Origin: Fistulifera solaris
Lineage: Eukaryota; Bacillariophyta; Bacillariophyceae; Naviculales; Stauroneidaceae
Assembly (NCBI GenBank): GCA_030295235.1
Contig: AP026152.1
Location: forward strand, 784,470-848,469
DNA length: 64,000 bases
Direction: 5' to 3'
Shown here: positions 24,066 to 35,389 of the stretch, one piece after another
Layout: the number at the start of each line of letters is the position of its first letter
How positions within the stretch are numbered: the stretch's first letter is position 1
Made by a program: the position numbers and the translations under genes
The notes under the pieces: model-generated
Seen by the model: the letters and a program-made list of their open reading frames with translations, nothing else
Told to the model about the DNA's origin: nothing
The model's database searches: none

Positions 24066-25247
24066 ATTCAATGCCATTTTTTGGATGGCAGACGTTCGCG
24101 ACGCGTATGATTCACGACCATTGAGATTCGTTCCTCTTAGACTAGCTTGCTTGTTCAAGATTCTGGAGTTGTAAGATAAGAGAAGATTCACGCGATAGCA
24201 ATGGTTGCCTGCTTCAGATCAAGCACCGTTCCGCTCTCTCTAAAGTACTTTTCTTTGCCTTCCTAGCTAGACTCAAGCAACCCTTGACTCCCAGAACTGT
24301 AGCTCTAGAAAGGTGTTGACTGTTGACTGGCCATTATTAGAGGTTCCAGCGAATTCGTTGCGCAACTCTGTGAGAGCCAGATTGCGGTTTGCGGCATCTG
24401 CTTTTGAAATTTACTACGAGCAGCAAGAACAACCATGATCACGATTACCGATTACGTCTTACCTTCGTGGTCGTGTCTGGTGTCTTCGGTCGAGTGTTCA
24501 TCAGCGTTTAACAACTCAAGAGAGTGCCACGAATACGTGCCAAAAAGTCGTGGGCCACAACTCAGAATTCAGAATTCATTCAGGATCCTTTCGAGTGTAG
24601 AACAAATCTGGACGTGGCAACCCGACTAATCTACATTCTGCATGATACAGCAAGCTAGATTCAACAACCTATTATAAAAATGACTACAGGCTAAGACTTG
24701 AATGATGCATCATAGACTTATTACGATCATTACAAAAGAATGAATCACGAAACACTCAGTTTGTGAAAGCTTATGCAAGATGCGAATTGCGTGTTTAGCT
24801 CCGGCATTCGAATCTCAGACATTTATTACTCTCACTGCGTTCTCAATCATGGCCCATTCGACTTTCGAATGACCAATGACCGGAAGAAAAGATGCCACGA
24901 TCGAGAATTTGTAGTCGTGATCACTCCCAAAGACACTCATCATCAGTGTTTCAGACAAAAGAAGGACATCAGGCACTAAAGGCGTACAGCATTTATCAGA
25001 GCGGATGATAGTTTGGGATTTTGGGCCCAATTAGTCAAATCTAGCACGTATCAGCAACCTTGCACCTTGCAGCAACCATGCCATAAAGAATCTGTAAGAT
25101 TCACGATTGAGCGGCGGATCGTTCGGCCTTCATTGGCCAGCCAAACTGGATTACACGTTCTTGGCTCTTAAGACTTGCTGGTTAGAGAATTATCACCATT
25201 TTTTCATTTGACCGACTCTCAAGTCAAACAGAACACAAGGTCGCATC
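24066..25247. other. intergenic region
   Basis: About 1.2 kb between two plus-strand genes. Only short open frames without family features occur. No repeat or RNA gene was recognised. Confidence 0.4.
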
Positions 25248-25899
25248 ATGTTCCTGGTAAGCAACTCGGTTGCCACCACAACCAAGAAGATCGGCATTGA
25301 GCAAAAACGCCGTGATGAGAAGATCAAAAGCAAAATAGTCAATTCGAAGGCAAAATGGTCCAAGGATATAACCTACACCGACAGCGAATCGCTCCGATCA
25401 GGGGGGTTCGGAGAGCCTATCGATCACGAAGAGAAGCGCCTCCATCAAGTCGGGTTCACCTCGAGAAGAGTCGGATGGATGTGAAAGAGTTACGAAAGAA
25501 ATGAGAGCAAAGGCATACGCCATCGCGTTCATTGAAGGTCAGCTCGACAAGTACCATGCTGATATTGAGACATGCACCAAGAGATACGAGGCTTGCAAGC
25601 AAATCATTTTAGCAAGAATGCAGAGTCGCTCGGCTGTTGGGATCATCCTCGCCATTAATGAATACAAGAAGCTTTTGGCCAAAGAAGCAACCGCAAGAAG
25701 AGTCGTTGAGCAGCTGGAGTCGCTTTTGTCGGAAGTTGTGGACTGCATCGAGCTTCCTGGAACAATTGCACAATACAAAGCCAAGGCGAAGGAAATTGTC
25801 GAGGAAGCGCCGGTTGACCCTGAAACCTTGCCGCTGGCGGGCGTAACAGGAAAGATGGTGTCAGATGAACTAGCGAAGCTCGGCATCGCTCGAAACTAG
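25248..25899 (+). CDS. conserved protein of unknown function, copy 1 of 2 (one-base break)
   Basis: This is the paralogue of the gene at 31857-32507. The N-terminus (MFLVSNSVATTTKKIGIEQK) is basic and likely disordered. The C-terminal 130 residues are helical and carry the shared core RSAVGIILAINEYKKLL, then ATARRVV, QLESLLSEV and a PVDPETLPL ending. The two halves sit in frames that differ by one base. The join is at the run of six G at about 25399-25404; dropping one G gives 217 codons, the same length as the intact paralogue. No enzyme motif, membrane span or targeting sequence is visible, so the function is unknown. The helical core suggests a protein-binding role, which is inference. Confidence 0.65.
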
Positions 25900-26691
25900 A
25901 GACACCCGGCGATGAATCAATGTTCATATTAAGTCTTTCTATACTTGTAAACAATTACTCTTTCAAACTAATTTATTTCTCAAATGCTTGAATTCATTTC
26001 ACCAATTTGTGAACGCATTATCACGATGTTGGCCTCCTTACTAGTAGTCCGTACTTTATCATACCTCAAACCTCATTGCTCATGTTCATGCTCATGGACC
26101 ATGGACAGATCGCAGGATCGCAGGGCTGTAGAAGGCACAAGACACAACTCAAAACTAAATGCCTCTCTCCGTCCCCGGTCTCCGTCTTGGTGCGGTTATT
26201 AAGGTTGAAGGTTGATAGTCTACGTTCTACGTGGGCACGGTCACAGTCACAGGTCACAATTTCATTCACAATAGTTGCTGTGTTGCTGTTGATCATTGAG
26301 GATGGGGTTTAGGAGTTACCCGGGTCTCATTTTGTGATTCCCAATCACGCTTAAAGCTGAGGGCGATGACGTAACGCGCATCATCAGCTTGAGCGAATGA
26401 ATACTGTGACTTGAAACTGTACTCAATAAAGATGTCAGTTGTTCTTTGACCGAGATTTTCTGACAAGACTACATTAACCAGTATAGTGACATCGGAAACG
26501 GAAGATGGTGTTTGGTGTTTCGTCCTTTTCTCCGTCCGCCGTGAACTTCTCGCTTGCGCACGCATTTTCCCATTGCATTCCACTAATAAATCTGCTTGTC
26601 GGTTCTGATCATTCTTTTCATTCGATTGACAGAAGCGAATTCATTTATGAACTTTTTCATACTCAGAATAATACGCTGTAACAATTTTACG
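25900..26691. other. intergenic region
   Basis: About 790 bases with short overlapping open frames on both strands and no recognisable gene. A CATGCTCATGG short-repeat stretch lies at about 26079-26105. Confidence 0.35.
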
Positions 26692-27407
26692 ATGAACGAC
26701 TTCGAAACGATGAACAATCCATATCGTGCCGCCATTTACCTGAATAATGTTTCCGTCACCCTTTCTGTGCTCTTCAAGCACTGAATACACTGAGAGATGC
26801 TGTTCAGATCGTGTCCAGTCTTTGCTCTAGAGATCTACCCGAGTCATCTCTTGTGAACGCTACATTAGTGAAAGCCGCACAACGGCTCGCAAATCCTATC
26901 ACCGATGATCCCCCCTTTTCGACGAAGGAGGTTACAGTAATCGCCGAAGACACGCTGGTGTATTCGAACTTCAAATTTGCTCTTCACGGTTACTATGTTG
27001 TTCATATCGACAGCCTCGATCAGTCAAGGGGTTGTTACGACCAAGATCAGGCGATCGAGTGTGCCACAATTCTTTATAACTTGGGCATGACTTACGAGCT
27101 AGTCAACAAGCAATGCCCAATCGAAGCGCTTGTTAGTTTCTCTTTGGCGTATTCACTGCTAGAGCCAACGATACAAAAATGGCTCGAGGGCACTTTACCA
27201 CAAGACAAAAATCGCATCGATGAATGCGACTGGTGTCGCATCTTACTGGTCGGATTTCTTTCTTTGCAGAAACTGAAAGAGTATGCGTTACAAATAGGGA
27301 TTGACGAGAATCACGCCACCAGTATCCTGGAAATTATGGAGTTTGCTATCATCTTGTTTCAGAGGACGGATAGTACAGTGGGCGAAGTGGTAGCTGCAGC
27401 CGCTTGA
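26692..27407 (+). CDS. small helical-repeat (TPR-like) protein, function unknown
   Basis: About 238 residues, rich in helix. YRAAIYLNNVSVTL, followed by ALQALNTLRDAVQIV, and later ECATILYNLGMTYEL, then EALVSFSLAYSLLEPTIQKW, look like degenerate TPR helices of a family frequent in diatoms. The ATG at 26692 precedes the first helix. A base is missing in the CCCTTTCTG stretch near 26759-26765; allowing for it the length is exactly 239 codons. There is no signal peptide. The likely role is a protein-interaction adaptor, which is inference. Confidence 0.55.
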
Positions 27408-28330
27408 CGTTCACAACATTGCTGGTTAATGGTAAGTACAAATGTATTTGTTGCGCTTGCTAGCTCTTGCTCACCGGTTGTTTTGAAAGAGGCACATTAC
27501 CAGCTTTGAATGAGGAGGCCTCATGTCGAACGCAATGTTATTCAAATCACAGCGAAACACGGTAAGAAAACTATTGCATTTGTGTTGTACGTAGAACTTT
27601 TGTAAGCATATAAACATTCGTTAAAATACAACTTTTCACTATAACAATCAAGTAATTAGTGTTGTTCCGGGATATGAGTTGTTTTCGAATCACGACGCTC
27701 TTCGATATCATGTTATCTTGCGAGAAGAAGAGCGTTCCGAATTCCGACCTCATTCCAGTTGTGTCATCCCAATGCTTGTTCGCTTTGCAAACTGAGACAC
27801 CTTTATCCTTGCGGTCATAGCAATGCAAACGCTTTCAACAGGAATTGCATTGCACGCTTTGAATGTTGATGTTGAAAATATCTTTTCGATAACGAATAAA
27901 TAATATCCTTTTACACGATTTAGTATAGTCTCAAAGTGTAGGCGACCTTTTATCCGACTGCATTTCAGTCATGAATGCGTTATCTTACGAGCCAGCATTT
28001 GCAACCTGATATCTCCGTTCCGGCCTGTCCATTTGTACTAATGAAATGTGATAAAAGCCACATCTGTATGTCTGTCAATGAAATTATCGTCAGCGGCGTT
28101 TGAAATACACTATACACTCCATGAATGTTTATGCCGAAGATGTTCGTGGAATTCATGAAGTTTACACTCAACTGTAGGGGGGAGTCACGACTGGTTTTCT
28201 TCGCAGTCACGAAACACATAAAGTCGTTGGCGGCGACAACAAAACACTTCCCTGATACTACATACTACTCTTTCAAACTACTTTCATAGTACTGGTACAG
28301 TAACTATTTATTAACTCAGTGAGCAACGCA
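27408..28330. other. intergenic region with one dispersed repeat
   Basis: No gene was recognised. The stretch is AT-rich at about 27590-27660 and 27880-27930. It contains an inverted relative of the palindromic repeat listed at 27921-27975. Confidence 0.4.
27921..27975 (-). repeat. dispersed repeat, inverted relative of 22882-22942
   Basis: Read on the minus strand it gives TCATGACTGAAATGCAGTC, then AAAAGGTCGCCTACACTTTG, matching the copy at 22882 over about 50 bases with few changes. Confidence 0.5.
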
Positions 28331-29828
28331 ATGAGCAACGAAGGAGAAGAGCCACAACCGTCCTCGTCCTCGGAATCGCAACCGATCGTTGCCGATCCGT
28401 CGCAACAAAGCACATGGCCTATTTACAGGATGCGGGAGACACCGCAGCATCTGCGAGATCTCTATTCAAGTGAACAAGCGACTCCTATTGTGTTGAAAAG
28501 GAAAAATGGAGTCCTTCTGTATCTGTGGCATCGTTATTAAACGACACAAACGCGTAGGAGCGAGTTCAAGATGAGCTAAGCCTGGGGGCTCAATAACATG
28601 TTCATTCATTGCGATATTATAGGTCGCTCGAAAGAAGCTATCTTCGAAACCGTTAAGATGATCTGGGATTTACCAGCCACGGGTGTAGAAAGGATTTCTA
28701 CTTACAGCGAAACTGCATGTTCACCGGACGATCTACTTCGTTTGTTTCAGACAAAATATCCTGATGAATCGATGGAGTTGTGGTTGATGTTAAGGTCAGA
28801 TGAAGAATATGCTCATGTCGAGCGACATTCAAATGGTTATTCCATGTATTACGATGGGAATGATCTTGAAAGGTTTATAAGCGGCATCAGTGAGATGCCA
28901 AATGTTCGGGAAATTTACTTTAACCATATGAAATTTAAACTCCCCCTCGAACTGACACGAAAAGCGCTCTCAACACCGGTTCATTCGATACGCATCTGTC
29001 TTGATGATAAAGACTTACAAGGACATGATTTCAGATCAGTGAACATTGTGGCGAAAGAAGTTTCTTTTGTAGTCTTAGCAGACTGCCTTTTTCCGAGGCA
29101 ACTAACGGCTAACCTTCTCCGCCAAATGGGACGCTCGGGGCAGTTAGAAAGCATGGACTTTGCGTTTTGCTGGAATCGTCGACCCCAGAATTGCAGAAGA
29201 TGTCGTGACAGAGCTTATCAGGATTATTGAAACAAACCAAAATCTTAGAGTGGTGAAATTGCGATCTCGAACGTTCAAAGTCTGTTGGGGCAATCACGCC
29301 GAGAAGATTTTGGCTGCAATGAAACGGAATCGAGGACTGTGTTCTGTCAACATGGATGCAGAATATAAGAGACATTATGTGTTTCCCATTGATATCGATC
29401 CAGAGATTAATCGGCGCTTCCTTGTATTTAATCGCATCTTTCGTCTTACCCAAGAACCTCAGTCAGCTCGACAGCCATTGCTGGTACTTGTGCTCAACCG
29501 GAAAATGAGAGATAAATTTCGAAGCCATGCGTCGCTGTTGGAGCAACATACCGATACTCTCTGCGAGCTACTTCAGGAATCCTTGGGTAGTTCGCTAGTC
29601 GTCGCGAATCAGAGCTTGGGCGACGCTACCTCAACATCGATTTCTGACATACCAGCACCTATGAAGAAAGCGCGGCAAAGGATCAGGATACAACCAGCAA
29701 GGACTGCAAAGACACAAGAATCAACTCGTGAGCAGCTGACTGCAGGTTCACGAGGTATCACCGCGACGACTCGTAAACGAATCACTCGAAAACAACCCGC
29801 GCGAGCCGCAAAGCGTCGAAGACGATAG
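28331..29828 (+). CDS. LRR-like (RNI-type) repeat protein, copy 1 of 2, frame broken
   Basis: It starts MSNEGEEPQPSSSSES with a Ser/Pro-rich disordered head, then STWPIYRMRETPQHLRDLY. The middle has repeating Leu-rich segments (MPNVREIYFNHMKFKL, LTRKALSTPVHSIRICL) like ribonuclease-inhibitor-type repeats seen in diatom proteins. The C-terminus is very basic (RKRITRKQPARAAKRRRR), suggesting a nuclear or nucleic-acid location. Three frame problems occur: around 28537-28597 (stops in every frame over a short stretch), and one extra base in the TTTT run near 29165. The gene is either mildly decayed or affected by base-call errors. The decayed relative at 33841-35230 shows the same order of segments. 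The function is unknown. Confidence 0.55.
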
Positions 29829-31033
29829 ATAGCACGATGTTCCCTCGTAACGATTTTGTATCAGTAGTAGCAATATATAACTAGTTGTTCCCAAATCAAT
29901 GATACGGTTCGAGGTAATGCAATCTTTTGTCAATTTTGTGATTGTACGTGTATCGATAGGAACAGTCAAGAGTTGTTCAGTATTAATAACGGTGATTGGG
30001 TAGAACAGAATCCGATAGCTCTAGGTCAGCCAACGCATGTGAGGAAAGCTGCGTAGTGTAGCAACTGTGATATTTTCCGCAGGAATTACGTATTGCTTTG
30101 TCAAGGACAAATTGAATTTGAATCTGATAAAGAATTCCGAAAAGTACCGCACCCATCGAAGTTGAGACGCCGCAGCAACGATTTGCAAGTAGGATGCCAA
30201 TTTCTTCCCTGATAAATCGGCTCCAGTTTGCACGCTACTGAAGTAAGTCGAGAAACTGACGTTGTCGCTTCTCAAATGATTTTGAGCGCTTGTATACCGA
30301 ACGCAGAACTATGAGAAGTCAGCATCGACGCTCTAGTGAAATGTATTCGAGCGCTAAAAACGACCCCCAAATTGAACCGTCTACCATCTCTTGATGAAGT
30401 AGCCATTGTTTTTATCTCGGCATTGAAAGGACCATTCTCTTCCGCAGTACGTTGGAATTGTTCATTGCTGCTTCGCCCTCCGGGTAAGCAAAATAATCAT
30501 CATCCTTACGATAATGACGATAATAAAGACGTGGGAATGTGAACTGACGCGCGGGGCCCAAACCATTTCGTGACGACGTCGAGAATTTTGCGATTCTACT
30601 CGAGCCAGACAACGCCATGATCACCTCGCTGTAAGCATCAACAAGAGGAGCGCGCGTCGATGATCATTCATTGTTAAGTCAGATATCCTGTTGACCATTA
30701 TTGATTGACTGCCTGACCAGATTAGCCGCCATTGTCATTCTGGCAAAATTTTTTTATTAATAAAATTTTTTGCTCCGCGTTCGCGATAATAAAGTCGGTC
30801 AGTTGTCTTCCGAATTTTACTATAAACCAATGTGTTAGTTTACGCAAAAACTTATACCAGTGCGACTCGCGGCGGTACCATTAGTTGTTGTTCGTCTCTA
30901 TCCATTTTTCGACTATGTTTGACTGCAATGCCATGATACAATGAACCAACATCGCTCATTCGCATCGATAAGCAATGTTCACAGTCCATTCGAAATCGAA
31001 ACGCAAAAAAGTGCTAAGATAGAACGCACCAAA

Positions 31034-31080
31034 TGTCTACGTGAAATTCACGTAGGCCTTGTAGGAATTTTATCGATGTA
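31034..31080 (+). repeat. dispersed palindromic repeat (ACGTAG type), copy 1
   Basis: The core at 31038-31056, CTACGTGAAATTCACGTAG, is a perfect palindrome. It is followed by GCCTTGTAGGAATTTTATCG. Relatives lie at 31253, 33697 (inverted) and 47372 (inverted). Confidence 0.55.
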
Positions 31081-31252
31081 GGTAGCATTGGGCACTCTAG
31101 CGAGTTCGACCTCATCCATTTCACGGGTCCGACAGCGACAAATTTCATCAGAAAATTCCTCATCATAGCTTCATAATCACAATGAGCAAGCCTCGACATT
31201 CATTGGAACGCCAAAATATGAAAAAAGCCAACAGAGGCAGTGTTGCTGAAAA

Positions 31253-31298
31253 TGTCTACGTCCATTTCACGTAGGCCCCGTAGGAAAATTTATCAACA
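31253..31298 (+). repeat. dispersed palindromic repeat (ACGTAG type), copy 2
   Basis: GTCTACGTCCATTTCACGTA followed by GGCCCCGTAGGAAAATTTAT aligns with copy 1 over its full length; the palindrome is imperfect here. Confidence 0.55.
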
Positions 31299-31856
31299 GA
31301 GGGGGCACCCGGATATTATGAAATTCGACATCGCAATTTCGCAATCGTCGGCCAAGCAACATGAATCTAAACGGTAAGCAAGGAAGGCAACAAATAAAAG
31401 CCAATTCGCTGTTGCAAGCGACTCAAACTTACAGGAGGGTATTATTTACTGAGTCAAACTATCATCGACATGAATACTGGTAAGGTTATAACAAAGCCGT
31501 GCGCCCACTAAAGTTAAAATACTACTGTATCGTTAAGGTTAACGATGCAGCTTCCTTCGGAACAAAACGAATAATGCGCAAAAAGACGTCCGAACTTTTT
31601 TTTGATTGAACGTGATACGAAAGATACAGTATGGATGATAACAAAAGCGGCCAGGAAGTCGAACAAACAGCTTAAGATGAGAACTGACTTGCGAAATAGA
31701 CTGGTGAAGACGATTGCGCAAAGTCGGCGCGGCACCCACCTGTGACCAAGAGAAGGATAACAACTCGCTTTGTCAATAACTTAAGCTACGGAGTAATGCA
31801 ACAAGAACGATTTACGTAACATATTTACATGTAATCAACGAATTACGTCTACGCCT

Positions 31857-32507
31857 CTAGTTGCGTGAGATCACGAGCTTTGTGAGCTCATCAGACACCA
31901 TCTTCGATGTCACTCCTGTCAAAGGCAGCGTTTCTGGATCGACAGGCGCTTCGTTGACAATTTCCATTGCCTTGGCTTTGTATTGTGCAACTGTTCCGTG
32001 AAGCTCAATGCAATCCAAGACCTCCGACAGAAGAGACTCCAGCTGGTCGACGACTCTTCTTGCGGTGGCTTCCGCTGCTAGAAGCTTCTTGTACTCATTG
32101 ATGGCGAGGATGATCCCAACGGCTGAGCGTCTCTCTAGTCGGATCAGAATAACCTGCTTGCAAGCGTCATACGATTTCACCACCAGATCAATGTCAGCTT
32201 GGTACTTCTCAAACTGATTTTCAATGAACGCGATTGCGAAAGCCTTTTCTCTCATCTCCTTCGTGACTTTCTCACAATCGCTATACTTTTCTCGAAGTGA
32301 ACCAGACTTGAGGGAGGTATTCTTCTTCAAAACCGAATAGGAATCGGAACCACTCGATCGAAAGGACTCGCTGTCGGAGATAGAAGGATCCTTGGACCAT
32401 TTTGCTTTCGATCTCGATATCTTATTCTTGATCTTGTCGTCGCGGTATTTCTGCTCAATACCGATATTTCTGGTTGTATTGGCAACTGAATGGCTGAGGA
32501 TGAACAT
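31857..32507 (-). CDS. conserved protein of unknown function, copy 2 of 2 (intact)
   Basis: An uninterrupted 216-residue protein starting MFILSHSVANTTRNIGIEQK. The start at 32507 is chosen because it matches the start of the paralogue at 25248, although the frame is open to 32705. A basic, Ser-rich N-terminal third (SKAKWSKDPSISDSESF) leads into a helical C-terminal part with the core RSAVGIILAINEYKKLL and the shared PVDPETLPL ending. It is on the opposite strand to its paralogue. The two copies share length and most of the helical core, while the Ser-rich linker has diverged. No catalytic motif or membrane span is seen; the function is unknown. Confidence 0.7.
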   Translation of the reverse strand: MFILSHSVANTTRNIGIEQKYRDDKIKNKISRSKAKWSKDPSISDSESFRSSGSDSYSVLKKNTSLKSGSLREKYSDCEKVTKEMREKAFAIAFIENQFEKYQADIDLVVKSYDACKQVILIRLERRSAVGIILAINEYKKLLAAEATARRVVDQLESLLSEVLDCIELHGTVAQYKAKAMEIVNEAPVDPETLPLTGVTSKMVSDELTKLVISRN

Positions 32508-33840
32508 GTTGCAACTGGCACGCTCTCTTGGTTGACGCAGAGGAGATAATTCAAATTTATGAGCAGGAGCACTTGAGATTCGAAAGGAAGGCCCAAGCAA
32601 CAAGTTACGAAGAAAAAAGTGTTTCGTAATTCGTAAGAATGATTTGACGAACAATAATGTACAGTAGAATGAATCTGGTTGATTCCCAGCATCGCTGAAG
32701 TACATGCTTGAAGTTCAAATCACACTTGGAAACAAATAATGTAAAGATAGAAAATCTTCATCCTTAGATTTTTGATTGTCTGTTGTCCATCACCCTTTTG
32801 TCTATTCGATCTTTGATAAAAAAGCGTGAACCATAATCCGTGCATCAACTGAGTCAGCCTACATCGTCCTCCACACAAAGCAACAGCTGAATCAACCTGA
32901 ATCTTGAAACTTCGATGGGTAAGTTTTTCGGGCGTCTTCTTCTCAATAGAGACTTTGTCTTTTGTCTTTGTCTCTGGTCACTAGTCAATTAACATTTATG
33001 GCTATTAATGGGTCACTTGGACATTTTCAGAAGTTAGTCCCTGATAATACTCCGTACATTGTACATTGCACTTCTTGATACTTGGCACTTGGCAGTCCTT
33101 AACCGTTTTGAGCTTCCCATCCTAAGCTTTTTTATGTTCGTGATTGCACTACAGACAAGATTTTTATTTAGGGTCTAGGGAGCGTGTTAGGCACGGGGCT
33201 TGTGACGTGAGGCGTGAGGCGTGTGGCTTGTCGTTTGTGGTTTATTTTTGTGGTTTCGGGCTTGTTGCTTGAGTGGCAACTTGAGTCTTAGGGTGGCGTC
33301 GAAAGCAAGGTCGAAAGGACAAGAGCTCCTAACGAGGCTTGAAACTTTTGAATGTTGAAAGGATAGGGCCTATTTGCAAGATTCTTGAGCTCGTGGTCGA
33401 GCAAGCACTCTGGGGTTTTCAAGTCAAAAGAATTCATCAATTATCAATCATCACCGGATCAATGATCCCAGAGCCCAGCTTCAATTGACTAGCCCGATCA
33501 CAAATACCCACCATGTACATACATTCCTTGGCCTCGTAACTCAAGCTACTAGAGACACAGAAAATATAGTAAGGTGTTTTCCTTTTCGAAACGAAGGACG
33601 ATCAATTTGTGAGCAAGCTAGGGATTACACTTCAACTCTTGTTTAGAAATGCAGGGTAAGATGCAGGGAAACAACACCATATCCGGGTTCGCCTCTGTCG
33701 ATAAATTTCCCCAAGGAAAGCTACGTGAGACTACGTAGACATTCGAAGCGCTGCGTTTCAATTTTTTCATGCGTTATTTTTCCACGAAGGTCGTAAAGCT
33801 TTCACGCAGTCAATCATATTTAAAGCATTCCTTGAAAGGA
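32508..33840. other. intergenic region with low-complexity GT-rich stretch
   Basis: No gene was recognised. About 33180-33290 is GT/GC-rich with repeated GGCGTG and TTGTGG words on the plus strand. A TACTCCGTAC motif occurs at 33048-33057 and an inverted ACGTAG-type repeat at 33697-33743. Confidence 0.4.
33697..33743 (-). repeat. dispersed palindromic repeat (ACGTAG type), inverted copy
   Basis: On the minus strand it reads AATGTCTACGTAGTCTCACG, then TAGC and GGGGAAATTTATCGAC, aligning with the copies at 31034 and 31253. It lies just upstream of the decayed LRR-like gene. Confidence 0.45.
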
Positions 33841-35230
33841 ATGAACGGCAAAACAGACTTACTGAAACTTATTGTTCCCCAGGAGGAAGAGGGCAAGCGG
33901 CGTTCGATTATTTCCAGTCGTCAAAGCACATGGTCCTTTTACCGGATGCTCCGAAGTCCTTTGCATCTTTAAGATCTTTATCAAGAACATTACGCTCATC
34001 CTATTATTGTTCAAAGTGCGGTACTAAGATTTATCTTTGGAAAGACAGATTTAACGTGGATCATCAAGCCGATCATTTAATCGAGTTGGACTGGAAAGTT
34101 GATAAAACAAATGTGTACTGTAAAATTGTGGGTAGACTACTAAGACGGAAGATGTATTAGAAACAACCAGCTTGATTTACAATTTACCAGCAACACACTC
34201 GCAAAAGCTTTGCGTTGATTCTTGTCACAATCTCCCACCGGCTGATCTCCTTCAATGGTTCTACGCAAACTATTCTTCAGAGCCCATCAGCTTTCACTAC
34301 CATTCGGCACGCGGCTCAGAAAAGGTTGTATTTTGCATTACAAAGGAAAATTTACCGAATCATTTTTGCCAATTGTCGCGAGAACGTTAAATCTGCAGGA
34401 GGTATCCTTCAAATTTGCTGCGCTGCCTCCAAAACTGGCGATTCTGGCTCTCGCAGTACCGGCTTATAAGATGTCTCCTCTTCTTAACGAAGCTGCCTTC
34501 AAGCACGATACTATTGGACCAGTGGAAATTGTGGCAACAGACATTTTTGTGATCATTCCTTTTCGTTCACTCTTTCACGGCGTTTGATGGCATCGCTTCT
34601 ACGACAAATCGAGCAGTCGGGCCAACTGGAAAAGTTAAAGTTCGATAACAATTGGAGGCCAACCCCTGACCGTCCTGTCATAAATACATCAGAAAGCATC
34701 GCTACAGAGATCATAACATTTTGCAGTTTGGCCACATGAAGTGGGAGGGACACGCCAAGGAAGTTCTCGCAGCTATGAAAGACAACAATGGACTTCGCCG
34801 CCTCAACATGGACGATCCATACTTTCGGTTCAGGGACTACCCGGTATCTTTTGATGCGAGAATTACTGTGCATTTCTTCACTTCACTCGCTTCCTGCGCC
34901 TCGCGCAAGAACCACCGGATACTCGTCAATCCTTGCTGATAAACGTTCTCATCGGAATGGCGGACGGCAAATTCCAGTTTCGTGCGTCCTTGCTAGGACA
35001 GCATGTCGACACTCTTTGTGAAATTCTTCAAGTGGTACCTTACAGTATCGGAGAGCCTGCTTTGAAGCGAGCTCGGACGGGATAAAGATCAGCGAGCAAG
35101 AAAAATAGCCAAACGAGTGCAGCAAGAAGAGGGAGCATTAATTGCAATAACAACAAGGAAAACGCTGAGTGTCATTGATTTAACTGGTAAACAACGGAGC
35201 GAGAGGAGGCCTATTGTGGTGGGTCAATGA
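33841..35230 (+). pseudogene. decayed LRR-like protein gene, copy 2 of 2
   Basis: Pieces in several frames follow the same order as the gene at 28331-29828: QSTWSFYRMLRSPLHL, then IYLW, then IYNLPATHSQKL with PPADLLQWFYANY, then RQIEQSGQLEKLKF, then HAKEVLAAMKDNNGLRRLNM, and FRASLLGQHVDTLCEIL with a basic end. At least five frame changes or stops interrupt it. Sequence identity to copy 1 is modest, so the duplication is old. This is more damage than the single-base breaks in neighbouring genes, so a true pseudogene is the best reading. ATG 33841 is the matching start; the last matching frame ends at TGA 35228-35230. Confidence 0.6.
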
Positions 35231-35389
35231 GTTTCTTTTTTCAAATAAAGGTCGCTTTTATAGGCAAGATACAGAATCTTCATGTTGCATTGAGATACTT
35301 ACAGCATCCCACACCTCCTCCCGCAATGTCAGAAATCTGGAAGTGGTGTTTGGATTCAAACAAGAAGCCTGTGGCATTTCCTTCAGTGT

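Larger units (their letters stand above)
29829..31856. other. gene-poor region of 2.0 kb with small palindromic repeats
   Basis: No gene was accepted. The region holds two copies of an ACGTAG palindromic repeat (31034 and 31253), an AT-rich near-palindrome at about 30745-30774, and an instance of the TACGGAGTA motif at 31787. Open frames at 30021-30275 (minus) and 31539-31763 (minus) show no family features. Confidence 0.4.

Noticed and set aside
30021-30542. Possible third LRR-like or receptor fragment
   Set aside because: Short frames only; no segment could be aligned with the genes at 28331 or 33841.
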